Below, one piece after another: positions 1-9,640 of a stretch of DNA of 64,000 nt. A model generated the notes under the pieces. That model searched no databases and had not been told where the DNA came from. It saw only the letters and a list, made by a program, of their open reading frames with translations. Within the stretch, counting starts at the first letter, position 1. Each line of letters opens with the position of its first letter. The stretch covers positions 1 through 64,000 of the forward strand of contig DATGHC010000026.1 in assembly GCA_035308165.1 (NCBI GenBank), written 5' to 3'. A program made the translations under genes and the position numbers. This DNA is from DASTCZ01 sp035308165 (GTDB lineage Bacteria > Acidobacteriota > Terriglobia > Acidiferrales > UBA7541).

Positions 1-1
1 G

Positions 2-661
2 GTATCCTCGACTCCGGCAGCGCAGAATGCCGCTCCCGCGCCGGCCGCACCAACCGTGAGGCTTCAGGCTTCCCCCCCCACGATTACGAAAGGCGGGAGC
101 GCTGTGCTCACGTGGTCGTCCTCAAATGCCAACCAACTGACATTGTCTCCGTCAGGCGGGAGCGTGGCTGGAGAAGGGTCAGAAAAGGTCAGTCCCAACG
201 AATCGATGACTTACACGATTCGGGCAAGCGGGCCGGGCGGGTCGGCAACAGCTACGGCTTCGGTTGAAGTTTCGGTGCGCACCACGGACTCCGGCAATAC
301 GACGGCCATGGGAGACCAATCGTTCGCAGGCAACGTGAAAGATGCTTTTTATGATTTCAATAAAGCAGATATCCGCGCCGACGCACGAGCAGCTCTCAGC
401 CATGATGCCGAATATCTGCGGGAGCATCCGGAGATAAAAATCGTCATCCAGGGCCATTGCGATGACCGGGGAGGAGAAGAATACAATATTGGTTTGGGAG
501 ACCGACGCGCCACGGAGGCCAAGGAATACTTGGTCTCGCAGGGCATTTCAGCCGACCGAATCCAAACCGTGAGCCTGGGCAAGGAGCAACCGTTCTGCAC
601 GGCGGACAACGACGATTGCTGGCAGCAAAATCGCCGAGGGCATCTGGTCGGAAAGCCGTGA
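2..661 (+). CDS. Pal-like peptidoglycan-associated protein (OmpA domain), 5' end cut
   Basis: The reading frame is open to the window edge, so the N-terminus (signal peptide and lipobox) lies outside. After a Pro/Ala-rich linker comes an Ig-like domain (LTWSSSNA, then YTIRASGPGGSATATA), followed by a C-terminal OmpA/Pal domain with FNKADIRADA, IQGHCDDRGGEEYNIGLGDR and a closing CWQQNRRGHLV. OmpA-type domains bind the diaminopimelate peptide of peptidoglycan; Pal-type proteins tether the outer membrane to the wall, usually with TolB. The Ig-like module ahead of OmpA is, from memory, common in acidobacterial Pal proteins. No tol genes are visible downstream. The function is well supported by domain content; the exact Pal identity is inferred because the N-terminus is missing. 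Confidence 0.85.
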   Translation, partial: VSSTPAAQNAAPAPAAPTVRLQASPPTITKGGSAVLTWSSSNANQLTLSPSGGSVAGEGSEKVSPNESMTYTIRASGPGGSATATASVEVSVRTTDSGNTTAMGDQSFAGNVKDAFYDFNKADIRADARAALSHDAEYLREHPEIKIVIQGHCDDRGGEEYNIGLGDRRATEAKEYLVSQGISADRIQTVSLGKEQPFCTADNDDCWQQNRRGHLVGKP

Positions 662-841
662 CGGGTGGTTGCGCGGATAAGTGTGAATTGCTCCTAGGAC
701 TCGATCTTCCGCAATTAGGAAATTGAGTTCACAAAGAGAATATATTTCTTGCGATTCTAAGGGACTGTGACAATTGGTGGATGGAGGTGTCTTGTGAAAC
801 GGGTGGCTCACTCTGAGAACGAGGGCCACCCGGAGGCAACG

Positions 842-1966
842 CTACCCAGCTTCGGGGAGGCCGATGGCGACGAAGTCCTCTTGCGTGTGAATCCAGCCGA
901 TTTTGCCGTCGATGCGCACTTGCAGCCAGACATCGTCAGCGACTCCCAAGCCTATTGAACCTTTGGAGTCATCCAATTTTATCCGTGCGCTGGCGGCAAG
1001 GAATTCGACTTTGGAGTTCGGATGGATGACGACATGAGAGGGCGTCGAACCTTCCCCTTGTGGCGAATCGAATAAACGTACGAAGGTGTCGTCAGTGGAT
1101 GGCTCGCGCTTGGCCTCGACCGGGACCTGGCAACCGATTTCGGCAAGACCGTGCCCCGTCTGGCCAAGACAACGGATGCCCTGCGTCAGTTTGGGCTGTG
1201 AGAGTTCAATTTTGACCGGAAGGGTGACGTAAAAGTTCCCCGTCCACACTTTGAACAGGATGGAATCGAAGCCATAGGAAGTCGCTGTACCCACTTTTGT
1301 TACCGCGCCGGGAACAAAGCGGAGCATTTCTCCCTGTGTGTAGATGTCCCCACCGTACTGAGTGAACTTTCCATTGAAGTCGCCGAAGATTTCCCAGGGA
1401 CCGCCTCCCATGGGCGCTGAAGGTTCGCACTCCGAGGTAATCAACAGCCACTTCGCCATGCTTCCGGAAAGAATTTCCGTGGATGCATTGCAACTTTCCA
1501 CGAATTCTCCGTGGTCGAAGCTATAACCGAAAGTTTCGCGGTGGACCACAGCGCCTTGGGCGTCGCGGATTTCGAGCGAAACATCGGCTTCCGATCCCGG
1601 TGCCGTTTGCGCCTTAATGTGCTTTGCCCCGATCGCGACGCTGAATTCCCTCCCGCCAATCAAAAACGGTCCGAAATGATGCGCGATGTCTTCGAGCAGG
1701 GGTGATGGGGGATTTGGCTGCTGCATTGCGGAAGAGGATGGATTAGACGGCGCTGGCGTTTGTTGCGTGGCTGGCGGCTGAGGCGGCTGAGCTGATTGCA
1801 GCACGGTGGAGGTGACCGCGACAGCGACGGGGGCACGGGAACCAGAAGCGCTCTGGCCGGCGACCGAAGGCGAGGCGAGTGCGGAATGCTGCGGCGCCTG
1901 TTTGCACCCGGCAATCGTCAAGCAAACGATTGAAGTGATCCAGAATTTACGATGCGCAATTGCCAT
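842..1966 (-). CDS. Putative lipoprotein with C-terminal SH3-like region
   Basis: This 374-residue protein has a short positively charged N-terminus, a hydrophobic segment and a lipobox (LTIAGC), so it is probably a lipoprotein. Residues about 20-90 are a Pro/Ala/Gln-rich linker. The middle contains GGREFSVAIGAKHIKAQT and a cysteine-bearing globular part. The last ~80 residues (FVRLFDSPQGEG, VWLQVRIDGKIGWIHTQEDF) resemble a bacterial SH3 domain, with the usual 'W...V...G..GWI' ending; such domains often bind cell wall or act as protein adaptors. I do not recognise the central domain. No strong Shine-Dalgarno sequence precedes the ATG. It is transcribed alone, toward the pal-like gene. Confidence 0.7.
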   Translation of the reverse strand: MAIAHRKFWITSIVCLTIAGCKQAPQHSALASPSVAGQSASGSRAPVAVAVTSTVLQSAQPPQPPATQQTPAPSNPSSSAMQQPNPPSPLLEDIAHHFGPFLIGGREFSVAIGAKHIKAQTAPGSEADVSLEIRDAQGAVVHRETFGYSFDHGEFVESCNASTEILSGSMAKWLLITSECEPSAPMGGGPWEIFGDFNGKFTQYGGDIYTQGEMLRFVPGAVTKVGTATSYGFDSILFKVWTGNFYVTLPVKIELSQPKLTQGIRCLGQTGHGLAEIGCQVPVEAKREPSTDDTFVRLFDSPQGEGSTPSHVVIHPNSKVEFLAASARIKLDDSKGSIGLGVADDVWLQVRIDGKIGWIHTQEDFVAIGLPEAG

Positions 1967-2198
1967 TGGGGGCTTCGATTTGCCGATGTGGTTCCTACTT
2001 CTATGCTAACGCAGCTGAGGGAACCATGAGGGGACGAGAGACTAATCCGTTAACGGGACAAAGGTAATGCGGGAGGCGACGCGATTGGAAGGAGGAGAGC
2101 CAAGAGAGTCGCCACATATTCCGGGAGAGATTGAGACCGGTTCAAGTCAATGGATGAGCGATTGCGCCTGTGTAAGCTCAGTTGGTACTCTGCGGGGC

Positions 2199-2729
2199 AT
2201 GAGTGAACACAATATTTTGATCAATCGCGCTCCTGTGCTGACGCTGTGGGCGACGAGCGTTGCCGAGCGACTGGGATTTGACCGGGACGAGGCACTGACA
2301 CTGGGCAAGGCGGTGGCTGGTCTAACGGCACAATCCAAGGGCCGGCGACTGGCCATATTCAAACCTGTCCCGCAAGAAATCAAAGATGCGCGAGCACGAA
2401 AACGCGGAGAGGAGTTCGCGATTGAAATTTTCGGGCGGGCCGTGCCGGCAATCAATACGGCCGAAGGCGTGCGGGCGGTGACCAAAGACAAGCCAATTGA
2501 CGCCAAGAGTGTGGAGCGATACCTGGAGAGCAAGTTTGGCGAGTCTCTTGGCAATGTGAGCGAGGCGATGCGTGACCTGGCGAAAGCCTTTCGTCCGGAA
2601 GAGCTCTCGACGGAGGCGTTCAAACTTTATGAGGAATTCCGGCCGGCGATTCCCGGAGGAGTATCGGGATGGGGGTCGAAGGGGGAATTGGATATTGGAC
2701 GGATTCGGGGATTGGCGAGGAAGAAGTGA
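2199..2729 (+). CDS. Conserved hypothetical protein, 176 aa
   Basis: No function is recognised. The frame is open further upstream (in-frame ATGs at 2067 and 2154), but the compact protein MSEHNILINRAPVLTLWATS starts at 2199, and the residues before it look like non-coding sequence. It is soluble, rich in Arg/Lys/Glu and has no signal peptide. Its features are an alanine-rich helical start (VAERLGFDRDEALTLGKAVAG), a run of charged residues (QEIKDARARKRGEEF) and a C-terminal GVSGWGSKGELD motif. I recall similar soluble proteins as unannotated in other bacteria. The start is uncertain because no site has a good Shine-Dalgarno sequence, although 2067 has AAAGG 3 bases upstream. It may be a small DNA- or nucleotide-related protein, but the sequence does not decide. 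Confidence 0.6.
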   Translation: MSEHNILINRAPVLTLWATSVAERLGFDRDEALTLGKAVAGLTAQSKGRRLAIFKPVPQEIKDARARKRGEEFAIEIFGRAVPAINTAEGVRAVTKDKPIDAKSVERYLESKFGESLGNVSEAMRDLAKAFRPEELSTEAFKLYEEFRPAIPGGVSGWGSKGELDIGRIRGLARKK

Positions 2730-2832
2730 GGGACCGCGGAGTACTTAGCATTGACTCCGGCTGCGTCTGTTGCCATTCTCTGTCGCTGGTTTTGTTTCGG
2801 AGACGAGGTTTAGCAGACCAAGGCTGGACACA

Positions 2833-3237
2833 ATGAATTGGAAATTAATCTTCCAACTTTCACTGTTTGCGCTGGCGATGGGCATCGCGACGGTGTTTTT
2901 TATTCCGTCAAACATTGAGCCAATTCTTTGTCTGGTCATTTTCATGATTTGCGCCTACGTTTTCGCCAGAAATCTCAGCACAGGGCATTTTGTGCACGGA
3001 CTTGTCCTTGGCCTGGTGAACTGCGTCTGGGTCACTTCTGCGCACATCATCTTGTTCGATCGTTATTTCGCTAATCATCAGAGAGAAGCGGCCATGATGG
3101 CCACGTCTCCCATGGCCAGTTCCCCTCGGCTAATCATGGCGCTAGTTGGCCCTGTGGTTGGGATTATTTCCGGAGTGGTTATCGGTGTTTTTGCGTTTGT
3201 AGCCGGAAAGCTGATTAAACCCACTCATTCGTCTTAA
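2833..3237 (+). CDS. Small integral membrane protein of unknown function
   Basis: The 134-residue protein starts at MNWKLIFQLSLFALAMGIAT; a longer frame from 2770 adds an unlikely polar stretch. Four hydrophobic segments can be seen (about residues 5-25, 28-45, 55-75 and 98-125), with a hydrophilic loop containing HQREAAMMATSP between the last two. It shows no catalytic motif and no recognised family. It is followed by a gap of under 80 bases and then a convergent gene, so it is probably monocistronic. Confidence 0.6.
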   Translation: MNWKLIFQLSLFALAMGIATVFFIPSNIEPILCLVIFMICAYVFARNLSTGHFVHGLVLGLVNCVWVTSAHIILFDRYFANHQREAAMMATSPMASSPRLIMALVGPVVGIISGVVIGVFAFVAGKLIKPTHSS

Positions 3238-3314
3238 TCTAAGGCCGCAGACCCGCCTGTAATTGTTGATTTAAATTTAGTCAATTGATGAGAACCGCCC
3301 GCCGGGATTGAAGA

Positions 3315-4046
3315 TTACTTCGGATACCATTCCAGCAGCCTTACTTCTATCCCCGTGCCCTCGAGGCCCTTTTGGAAAACGCTGAGGTCGGAGCCGCGAT
3401 AATGATAGGGAATCACGACCTTGGGGTGGAACGCCTTCACCGCTGCCGCGGCTTCGTCGGGGGTCATGGTGTAGGGCAGATTCATGCACACGAAGGCAAC
3501 GTCAATATTCTTAAGGGCGCGCATTTCCGGGATTCCTTCCGTGTCTCCGGAAAAATAAATACGCTTGCCGCCGTAGGAGAGAACGTAACCGTTGCCGCGG
3601 CCTTTGTCGTGATAAAAAGTTCCGGCTGAAGGGCCGCGAACCAGGTTGTACATGGGAATGGCTTCAATGGTCCAGCCGCCCCAGGTTTTGGTCTCTCCAT
3701 TGGAGATTGAATGGCCCGTGGAGACTGTTTTCAAGACAGCCGGAGGCGCCCAGATCACCGTTTCCGCTTTGCTTATGGACAGAATTGTAGCGGGGTCCAT
3801 ATGGTCGCCATGGATATCGGTGATGAGGATCAAATCCGCGGGCGGGAGACCGGCGAAGTTGCCCGGTTTTGCGGGATCAACGTAAATTGATTTACCGCCG
3901 GCTTCGATCAGTAAACTAGCATGGAAAATGGGAGTGATTTTTACAGGGCCGGCAGAGGTGTCCCACGATTGCGATGGGCGCGCGCCCTGGGCTCCGGAGG
4001 AAGAAGCGAGGGCGGCACAAACGGCAAGAAAGAGAAGCAGTTTCAT
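3315..4046 (-). CDS. Exported MBL-fold metal-dependent hydrolase (UlaG-like)
   Basis: This is a 243-residue metallo-beta-lactamase-fold protein of the UlaG/L-ascorbate lactonase-like type. The metal-binding motif HGDHMD sits at about residues 78-83, the later ligands are YFSGDTEG and VIPYHYRG, and the order fits the family. The chosen start, MKLLLFLAVCAALASSSGAQG, gives a clean Sec signal peptide; the in-frame ATG 17 codons upstream would bury it. The family hydrolyses lactones or phosphodiesters, but many periplasmic members have no known substrate, and the sequence does not identify one here. It is encoded alone, between a convergent membrane-protein gene and the end of the first ADOP operon. 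Confidence 0.8.
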   Translation of the reverse strand: MKLLLFLAVCAALASSSGAQGARPSQSWDTSAGPVKITPIFHASLLIEAGGKSIYVDPAKPGNFAGLPPADLILITDIHGDHMDPATILSISKAETVIWAPPAVLKTVSTGHSISNGETKTWGGWTIEAIPMYNLVRGPSAGTFYHDKGRGNGYVLSYGGKRIYFSGDTEGIPEMRALKNIDVAFVCMNLPYTMTPDEAAAAVKAFHPKVVIPYHYRGSDLSVFQKGLEGTGIEVRLLEWYPK

Positions 4047-4229
4047 CTGAAAGCTCCCGTGAATTCGGAATATGATTTCCGAGGGCGATGCTACCACTCA
4101 CGACGAGGGTGAGCAATGTGCAGCAGGGAATAGAAATGCAGATTGATGCGTCCGGGTCTCGCCTGGATGCTGCGTCGAAGGCCCGCACCTACACCTTCGA
4201 CCCAGATCTTGAGCGACGCGAGGCGGACA

Positions 4230-6881
4230 TTATTCGTGGCGAAGGGCCTCAGCCGGGTCGATGCGCATGGCGCGGCGGGCTGGAATCCAGCAGGCGGCCA
4301 GGGCCACTGTGGCCAGTACCAATGCAGCCGCAACAAAAGTGAGCGGATCCATCGGATTGACCCCAAAGAGCAAGCTGCCAATCAATCGGGCCCCGGCGAG
4401 CGAGAGCGCCAGGCCGATGGCCAGGCCAATTGCCGCAAGGCGCAAGCCTCGGGAGAGTACGTGACTCAGTAGATCGCTTGCCTGAGCGCCTAAGGCGAGC
4501 CGCACACCCCATTCGCGCGTCTGCTGCACCACAGTGTAGGAAATCACTCCATAGACTCCAATGGCGGCTAGAAGCAAGGCGAGAGAGCTAAAAACTGCGA
4601 GCAACCCGGTGTTGAACCGCTGGGGAGCTATGGAATGCTCGACCACCTGAAGCAAGGGCCGAACGTCGGAAACGGGAAGATTGGAGTCGAGGACCGCTAC
4701 AACGGAGCGCACGGCCGGCACTAGGGACAAAGGATTTCCACGTGTGTGCAATACGATTTCACCGGGCAGAGCTGAGGGGCCGTATGGAAGGTACACAGTT
4801 CGCGTGGTTGCATTGCTGAGGCCGCGCTCATGGCTGTCGCCTACCACGCCGATCACTTCGGCATCCAAACCCGATTGGGCTTTCCAGAGTAAAGCGTGCC
4901 GCCCGACAGGATCCTGATTGGGAAAAATGAGACTGGCGAGCTTTTCGCTGATGACCACATGACGCGCCGGCACGGGCTGGCCGGGAAGAGCCCAGACCTG
5001 CTTGTCCGATTCGTCGAAGTTCCTGCCGCGAATCAAGGGGAGACCGACGGCCTCGAAATATCCAGGCGTAACGACGCGCCAACCGGCCCATGGGGCTTTG
5101 TGCTGTGTTCCAGCACTCGGCGCCTCGCTGGAATCGATGTTCATTCCGGGATTTCCACCTTCGACGGGGCGATGACTTATGGCGCCGACGGAGATAACTC
5201 CGGGAAGCGAGTTGAGCCGCGTGAATAGGTTGTTGAGGAATTGCTTGCCAACTCCTTTTTCATAATAGGAGGCCGGCAGGTTGGCCGTGAAGATCAAACG
5301 ATTTTCAGTTTGAAAACCGGATTTTACGTTAATCAGATTGGTCAGGCTGCGGACGAGAAGCCCTGAGCAGACAAGCAAAAGCGCAGAGAGCGCGATTTCG
5401 CCAGCTACGAGAGCGGCGCGCAAGCGCGCTTGAACACGATTCCCGGCGATGTGGTCTCCGGAGCGGAAAACTGCCGACACATCCACCTGCGGCGCGCGGA
5501 TGGCCAGAGCGCAACCGGAGATAAGGCCGGTCATGATAGCGATGAGAGCCGAGAATCCGAGGACGCGGAGGTTCAGGTTTGCATCGAGCAGACCGGGAAC
5601 ATCACTCACCTCGAGCGCTTGAATAACTATGAGGCCACCGTAGGCGATTGCGAGGCCCAGGAGCGCGCCCACTCCGCTGAGCATAAGGGATTCAACGAGG
5701 ACGAGACTGACAAGGCGGAAACGGCTGGCCCCAAGCGCGCGGCGCACGGCGATTTCGCGCTGGCGGGTCATGCCGCGGGCGAGAAGCAGATTGGCAATGT
5801 TGATGCAACCAATGGCCAAGAGGAAAGTAACCGCGCCAAGAAGCACCCAGAGGGCGAGGCGAGCGGAGCCGGAAGCGCCCCAGGCGCTCGAAGGCGTGAT
5901 TTTGAAGCCGATGCCCTTGTCGTCGGCAGGATAAGCGCGATCCAGGGCGCTTGCGACGCTCTCTAAGTCAGCGCTGGCCGAATTGATGGATGCGCCGGGC
6001 GCAAGGCGGCCGATTACCGAGAATTCCCAACTGGCGCGATCGGGATTGGAGCGGTAGCTGAAAGGAACATAAAGCTGATCGTCAATCCAAGGTTCTCCCG
6101 GCGGAAGTACGCCCACGACGGTAAAGGCCTGGTTGTCGAGATGCAAGGATTTGCCGAGAATGGCCGGATTTCCGCCGAAGCGCTGTTTCCAAAAACGGTT
6201 GCCGAGGATGGCGATGTCCGTCAGGTTTTGACGATCGTCTTCGTAGGAAAAGTCGCGGCCCAAGATGGGGGAGACCCCGAGCGTCCTGAAGAAGGCGGTG
6301 GTGACATGAATCACGTGAATTTTTTCGGGATCGCCCTCACCAGTCATGTTGGCTTCGTCGTAGTGGTAGGAGGCGAGCTCGGAGAAAGAATGATTCTGTG
6401 AGCGCACGTCCCAGAAATTGGCCTCCGAGAAGTCCGCTGTGTCGATACCCCGCGCCAGACGGGTCTCGTTAAGCTCGACCAGACGATTTGCATCGCGGAA
6501 GGGCATGGGCTTGAGGAGTGCGGCGTAAAAAATGCTGAACACAAGAGTGGTCGCGCCGATGCCCAGCGCAAAAGTAAGAAGTGCGACCGCCGTGAATCCA
6601 GGATTCTTGCGCAACGTCCGAGCACCGAAATGCAGGTCCTGCAAAAATGTTTCCAGCATGGGCAGCCCCCTTCGTTTGCGATAGGTTTCCTTGATAACGT
6701 CCATATGGCCGAATTGACGTCGCGCGGCGTTGTGCGCTTCCTCCGGCGCCATGCCGCGACGAATGTTGTCTTCGACAAGCAGATCAAGATGTTCGCTAAT
6801 TTCCTGGTCGAGTTGATCGTCCAGGCCGCGCTTGTGGAGAAATCCGCGCAGCCGTGACACGATTTCGTGCAGCCTACTCAT
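4230..6881 (-). CDS. ADOP-family permease, third permease of the padR operon
   Basis: 883 residues. The start at MSRLHEIVSRLRGFL has a GGGAGG Shine-Dalgarno 6 bases upstream. Layout: soluble prefix helix domain (1-80, ending in KRRGLPMLETF), first membrane helix around residues 90-110 (TAVALLTFALGIGATTLVFS), MacB-type periplasmic domain (MacB_PCD) to about 335, a block of three FtsX-type helices (about 340-460), then a second FtsX-like half with four helices, ending in RIDPAEALRHE. MacB/FtsX relatives are mechanotransmission permeases driven by a MacB/LolD-type ATPase; none is encoded nearby. It lies 30 bases downstream of the preceding permease, so it is co-transcribed. Among the three permeases here it has the most divergent first helix and C-terminus (GIGATTLVF in place of GIGANTAIF). 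Confidence 0.9.
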   Translation of the reverse strand: MSRLHEIVSRLRGFLHKRGLDDQLDQEISEHLDLLVEDNIRRGMAPEEAHNAARRQFGHMDVIKETYRKRRGLPMLETFLQDLHFGARTLRKNPGFTAVALLTFALGIGATTLVFSIFYAALLKPMPFRDANRLVELNETRLARGIDTADFSEANFWDVRSQNHSFSELASYHYDEANMTGEGDPEKIHVIHVTTAFFRTLGVSPILGRDFSYEDDRQNLTDIAILGNRFWKQRFGGNPAILGKSLHLDNQAFTVVGVLPPGEPWIDDQLYVPFSYRSNPDRASWEFSVIGRLAPGASINSASADLESVASALDRAYPADDKGIGFKITPSSAWGASGSARLALWVLLGAVTFLLAIGCINIANLLLARGMTRQREIAVRRALGASRFRLVSLVLVESLMLSGVGALLGLAIAYGGLIVIQALEVSDVPGLLDANLNLRVLGFSALIAIMTGLISGCALAIRAPQVDVSAVFRSGDHIAGNRVQARLRAALVAGEIALSALLLVCSGLLVRSLTNLINVKSGFQTENRLIFTANLPASYYEKGVGKQFLNNLFTRLNSLPGVISVGAISHRPVEGGNPGMNIDSSEAPSAGTQHKAPWAGWRVVTPGYFEAVGLPLIRGRNFDESDKQVWALPGQPVPARHVVISEKLASLIFPNQDPVGRHALLWKAQSGLDAEVIGVVGDSHERGLSNATTRTVYLPYGPSALPGEIVLHTRGNPLSLVPAVRSVVAVLDSNLPVSDVRPLLQVVEHSIAPQRFNTGLLAVFSSLALLLAAIGVYGVISYTVVQQTREWGVRLALGAQASDLLSHVLSRGLRLAAIGLAIGLALSLAGARLIGSLLFGVNPMDPLTFVAAALVLATVALAACWIPARRAMRIDPAEALRHE

Positions 6882-6911
6882 TTCGGGCCTCCCTCGCATT
6901 GACTGCGACGC

Positions 6912-9578
6912 TTATTCATGACGTAAGGCCACCAGTGGATCCACACGCGTGGCGCGGCGGGCAGGAATATAGGACGCGAGCAAAGCCACACCGCATAACA
7001 AGAGGGCCATGGCGATAAACGTTACCGGGTCGTACGGAGAAACGTGAAACAACAGGCTGGCCAGGAGACGGGTGAGCGCGATCGAGGCGAGCAGGCCCAA
7101 TCCGAGTCCTAGAAGGCTGGCACGTAAAGTTCGCCCAAGGAAGATGCGCCTGACATCACCAGGTTGCGCGCCCAGAGCCATGCGCAACCCAATTTCGTGA
7201 GTGCGCGTGGTGACTCCATAGGCGGTCACACCGTAAATTCCGACCGACGCCAGGACGATAGCTAATCCGGCAAAAAGGGAAAGAAGAAGAGTGCTGAATC
7301 GCGTTTGCGCGACGGAGTCTGCCATGCGCTGTTCCATGGTGGCGATGTCAGAAATGGGCAGCGTGGGATCGAGCGACTTGACCTGTCCTCTGACGGCGGA
7401 GACGAGGGAGAGTGGATTCGCCTCGGTCCGGACCACCAGGGTCATGAAGGGAAGAGCAAGCTCGGGATGCGGCCAATAGACCATGGCTCGCGGAGTTGTG
7501 TTAAGTCCTTCGTGTTTCACGTTCCCAACGACGCCGACAATTTCGGTCGGTTTCTGGTCCTTCGGATCTTTCATATCAATCATGAGGAGTTTGCCGATGG
7601 GGTTCTCATTGGGGAAAAAGTTTGTGGCGAGCGCCTGATTGATAATCACGACGTGAGAAATGGCGCTGGATTCACGCTCGTTAAATTCGCGTCCGGCCAG
7701 AACTGGAATGCCCATGGTGCGGAAGTAGTCCGGCTCGATGATGCGGACATCTGTAACTGGCATCGCGGAAACGGTGGGTGTGGCGCGGCCGACGATTTGA
7801 AAATCAGTTGCCGCACCCAGAGTCGTGAACGGCAGCCAGCTATCGGCGCTTGCGGCATGCACTCCCGGAAGGGTCGCAGTTCGAGCGATCAGCTCGCGGT
7901 AAAATGCGATGCGCTTTTCCTCCGTGGGATAAGCTGCATTGGGTAGCGACAATTTCATGGTCAGCAGATTGTGCGAATCGAAACCGGGGTTCACCGACTC
8001 GAGGAGGACAAAACTGCGCACGCAGAGGCCCGAACCCACCAGAAGCACGAGCGCCAATCCCATTTCCAGAACTATGAGGGCGTAGCGCATGCCGTTCCCC
8101 CGCCTGCTGCCCGAGGAATCGCGACCGCCTTCCTTCAAGTCTGCGTTCACGTCGGAGGATAAAGCAACAAGTGAAGGACCTAGTCCGAACAAAATGCCGG
8201 TTACAAGTGAGACAACCATCGTGAAGGCAAGGACACGCCAATCCAGGGCCACGGCGTTGGAGCCGAGCATATCTTTCGGTCCCAACGCGATAAGCAGCCG
8301 GCTGCCCCAAATTGCCAGCAAGAGGCCGAGCGCGCCCCCGAATCCTGCAAGTAAAATACTTTCCGTCAGCAATTGCCTGGTGATGCGTTTGCGTCCGGCG
8401 CCCAGAGCTGCGCGAATCGCGATTTCGCGCTGGCGCTGAGCCGCTCGAGCGAGAAGTAAATTTGCAACGTTGGTGCAGCCAATCAACAGAATGAACGCCA
8501 CGGCGCCCAACAAGACCAGCAGCGCGGGACGAAACTCCCCTACAAATTGCTCTCTGATGGGAACCAGATTGATGCCCCAGTCCTTATTAAAATCGGGCCA
8601 TTGTTTTTCAAGCGCCGCGGCCAGGATGTCCATTTGCGATTGGGCTTGCGCCAGGCTTACACCTGTATTCAGGCGGGCGATGGCACTCATGTAACGGCCT
8701 CGAGGCTTTCGGGAGCGGTCCGTGAAGGCAATGGGCTCCCACATTTCGGGTTGCTCTCCAGTGAATGAGCCTTGCTTGACGAATAATTGGAAGTCGCGGG
8801 GCATGACCCCAATTACGGAATACGGGTGGGCATCAACCTGAATTGACTTCCCAATGATTCCGGGGTCTCCTCCAAATTTCCTTTGCCACAGACCGAAACT
8901 GAGGATTACGACTTCGTCCTTGCCAGGAATACCGTTGTCGGCCGAAAAATTCTGTCCAATGAAGGGCGCCACACCCAACAAAGTGAAGAAATTTGGAGAG
9001 ACGCCTTTATAAGAAATCTGCTCAGGTTCGCCCTCGCCGGTGAGATTTAGATGGTCGTCATACATCGCTGCCATCTGCTCAAAAACCGTGCTGTGTTCCT
9101 GCCACTGCAGGAAGTTCGCCGGGGAGATGTTGTTTTCAGGATTATTCCCGGTGCGAAGGTTCTCCCAGACCATGACGAGGCGGTCGGGGTCTTTGAAGCG
9201 GAGCGGAGTGAGCAGTAAGGCATTCACGACGCTGAAGATGGCGGTGTTGGCGCCTATCCCCAGTGCGAGGGTAAGGATTGCGACCGCGGTGAAGCCCGGG
9301 TTTTTGCGCAGCATGCGCGCACCGTACCGCAAGTCTTGTCCAAAGGTTTCCAGCATGGGCAGCCCCCTTCGTTCGCGATACGTTTCCTTCATTTGATCTA
9401 TGGCGCCGAAATCTCGCTGCGCTGCGTTTCGGGCATCGACCGGCGACAGGCCGCGGAGAAGATTTTCCTGGACAAGGAGGTCGAGATGAGAGACGACCTC
9501 CTCATTGAGATCTTCGTCGCTCCGGTGTTTGCGGAATAATCCGCGGACCCGAGCCGTCAATTCATGCAGCCAAGTCAT
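6912..9578 (-). CDS. ADOP-family permease, second permease of the padR operon
   Basis: 888 residues. The start is placed at MTWLHELTARVRGLFRKH because GAAGGG lies 5 bases upstream; the earlier in-frame GTG adds six residues. It has the same two-repeat architecture: prefix domain with YRERRGLPMLETFGQDLRYG, first helix AVAILTLALGIGANTAIFS, MacB_PCD periplasmic domain (about 115-350), FtsX helices (LLVLLGAVAFILLIGCTNV), then a second periplasmic domain and four more helices, ending in RVDPLVALRHE. The gap to the upstream permease is 62 bases. It is probably an inner-membrane protein; the substrate is unknown. Confidence 0.92.
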   Translation of the reverse strand: MTWLHELTARVRGLFRKHRSDEDLNEEVVSHLDLLVQENLLRGLSPVDARNAAQRDFGAIDQMKETYRERRGLPMLETFGQDLRYGARMLRKNPGFTAVAILTLALGIGANTAIFSVVNALLLTPLRFKDPDRLVMVWENLRTGNNPENNISPANFLQWQEHSTVFEQMAAMYDDHLNLTGEGEPEQISYKGVSPNFFTLLGVAPFIGQNFSADNGIPGKDEVVILSFGLWQRKFGGDPGIIGKSIQVDAHPYSVIGVMPRDFQLFVKQGSFTGEQPEMWEPIAFTDRSRKPRGRYMSAIARLNTGVSLAQAQSQMDILAAALEKQWPDFNKDWGINLVPIREQFVGEFRPALLVLLGAVAFILLIGCTNVANLLLARAAQRQREIAIRAALGAGRKRITRQLLTESILLAGFGGALGLLLAIWGSRLLIALGPKDMLGSNAVALDWRVLAFTMVVSLVTGILFGLGPSLVALSSDVNADLKEGGRDSSGSRRGNGMRYALIVLEMGLALVLLVGSGLCVRSFVLLESVNPGFDSHNLLTMKLSLPNAAYPTEEKRIAFYRELIARTATLPGVHAASADSWLPFTTLGAATDFQIVGRATPTVSAMPVTDVRIIEPDYFRTMGIPVLAGREFNERESSAISHVVIINQALATNFFPNENPIGKLLMIDMKDPKDQKPTEIVGVVGNVKHEGLNTTPRAMVYWPHPELALPFMTLVVRTEANPLSLVSAVRGQVKSLDPTLPISDIATMEQRMADSVAQTRFSTLLLSLFAGLAIVLASVGIYGVTAYGVTTRTHEIGLRMALGAQPGDVRRIFLGRTLRASLLGLGLGLLASIALTRLLASLLFHVSPYDPVTFIAMALLLCGVALLASYIPARRATRVDPLVALRHE

Positions 9579-9640
9579 TTCATTCCCTTCGACCACGACG
9601 CAAAGTCGTCGAAACCGAAATTCCGCGTTTCGTAAGCCGA

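Noticed and set aside
2175..2187. AGCTCAGTTGGTA, a tRNA D-arm-like string
   Set aside because: No acceptor stem, anticodon arm or TPsiC arm can be placed around it; it is in the likely upstream region of a protein gene.
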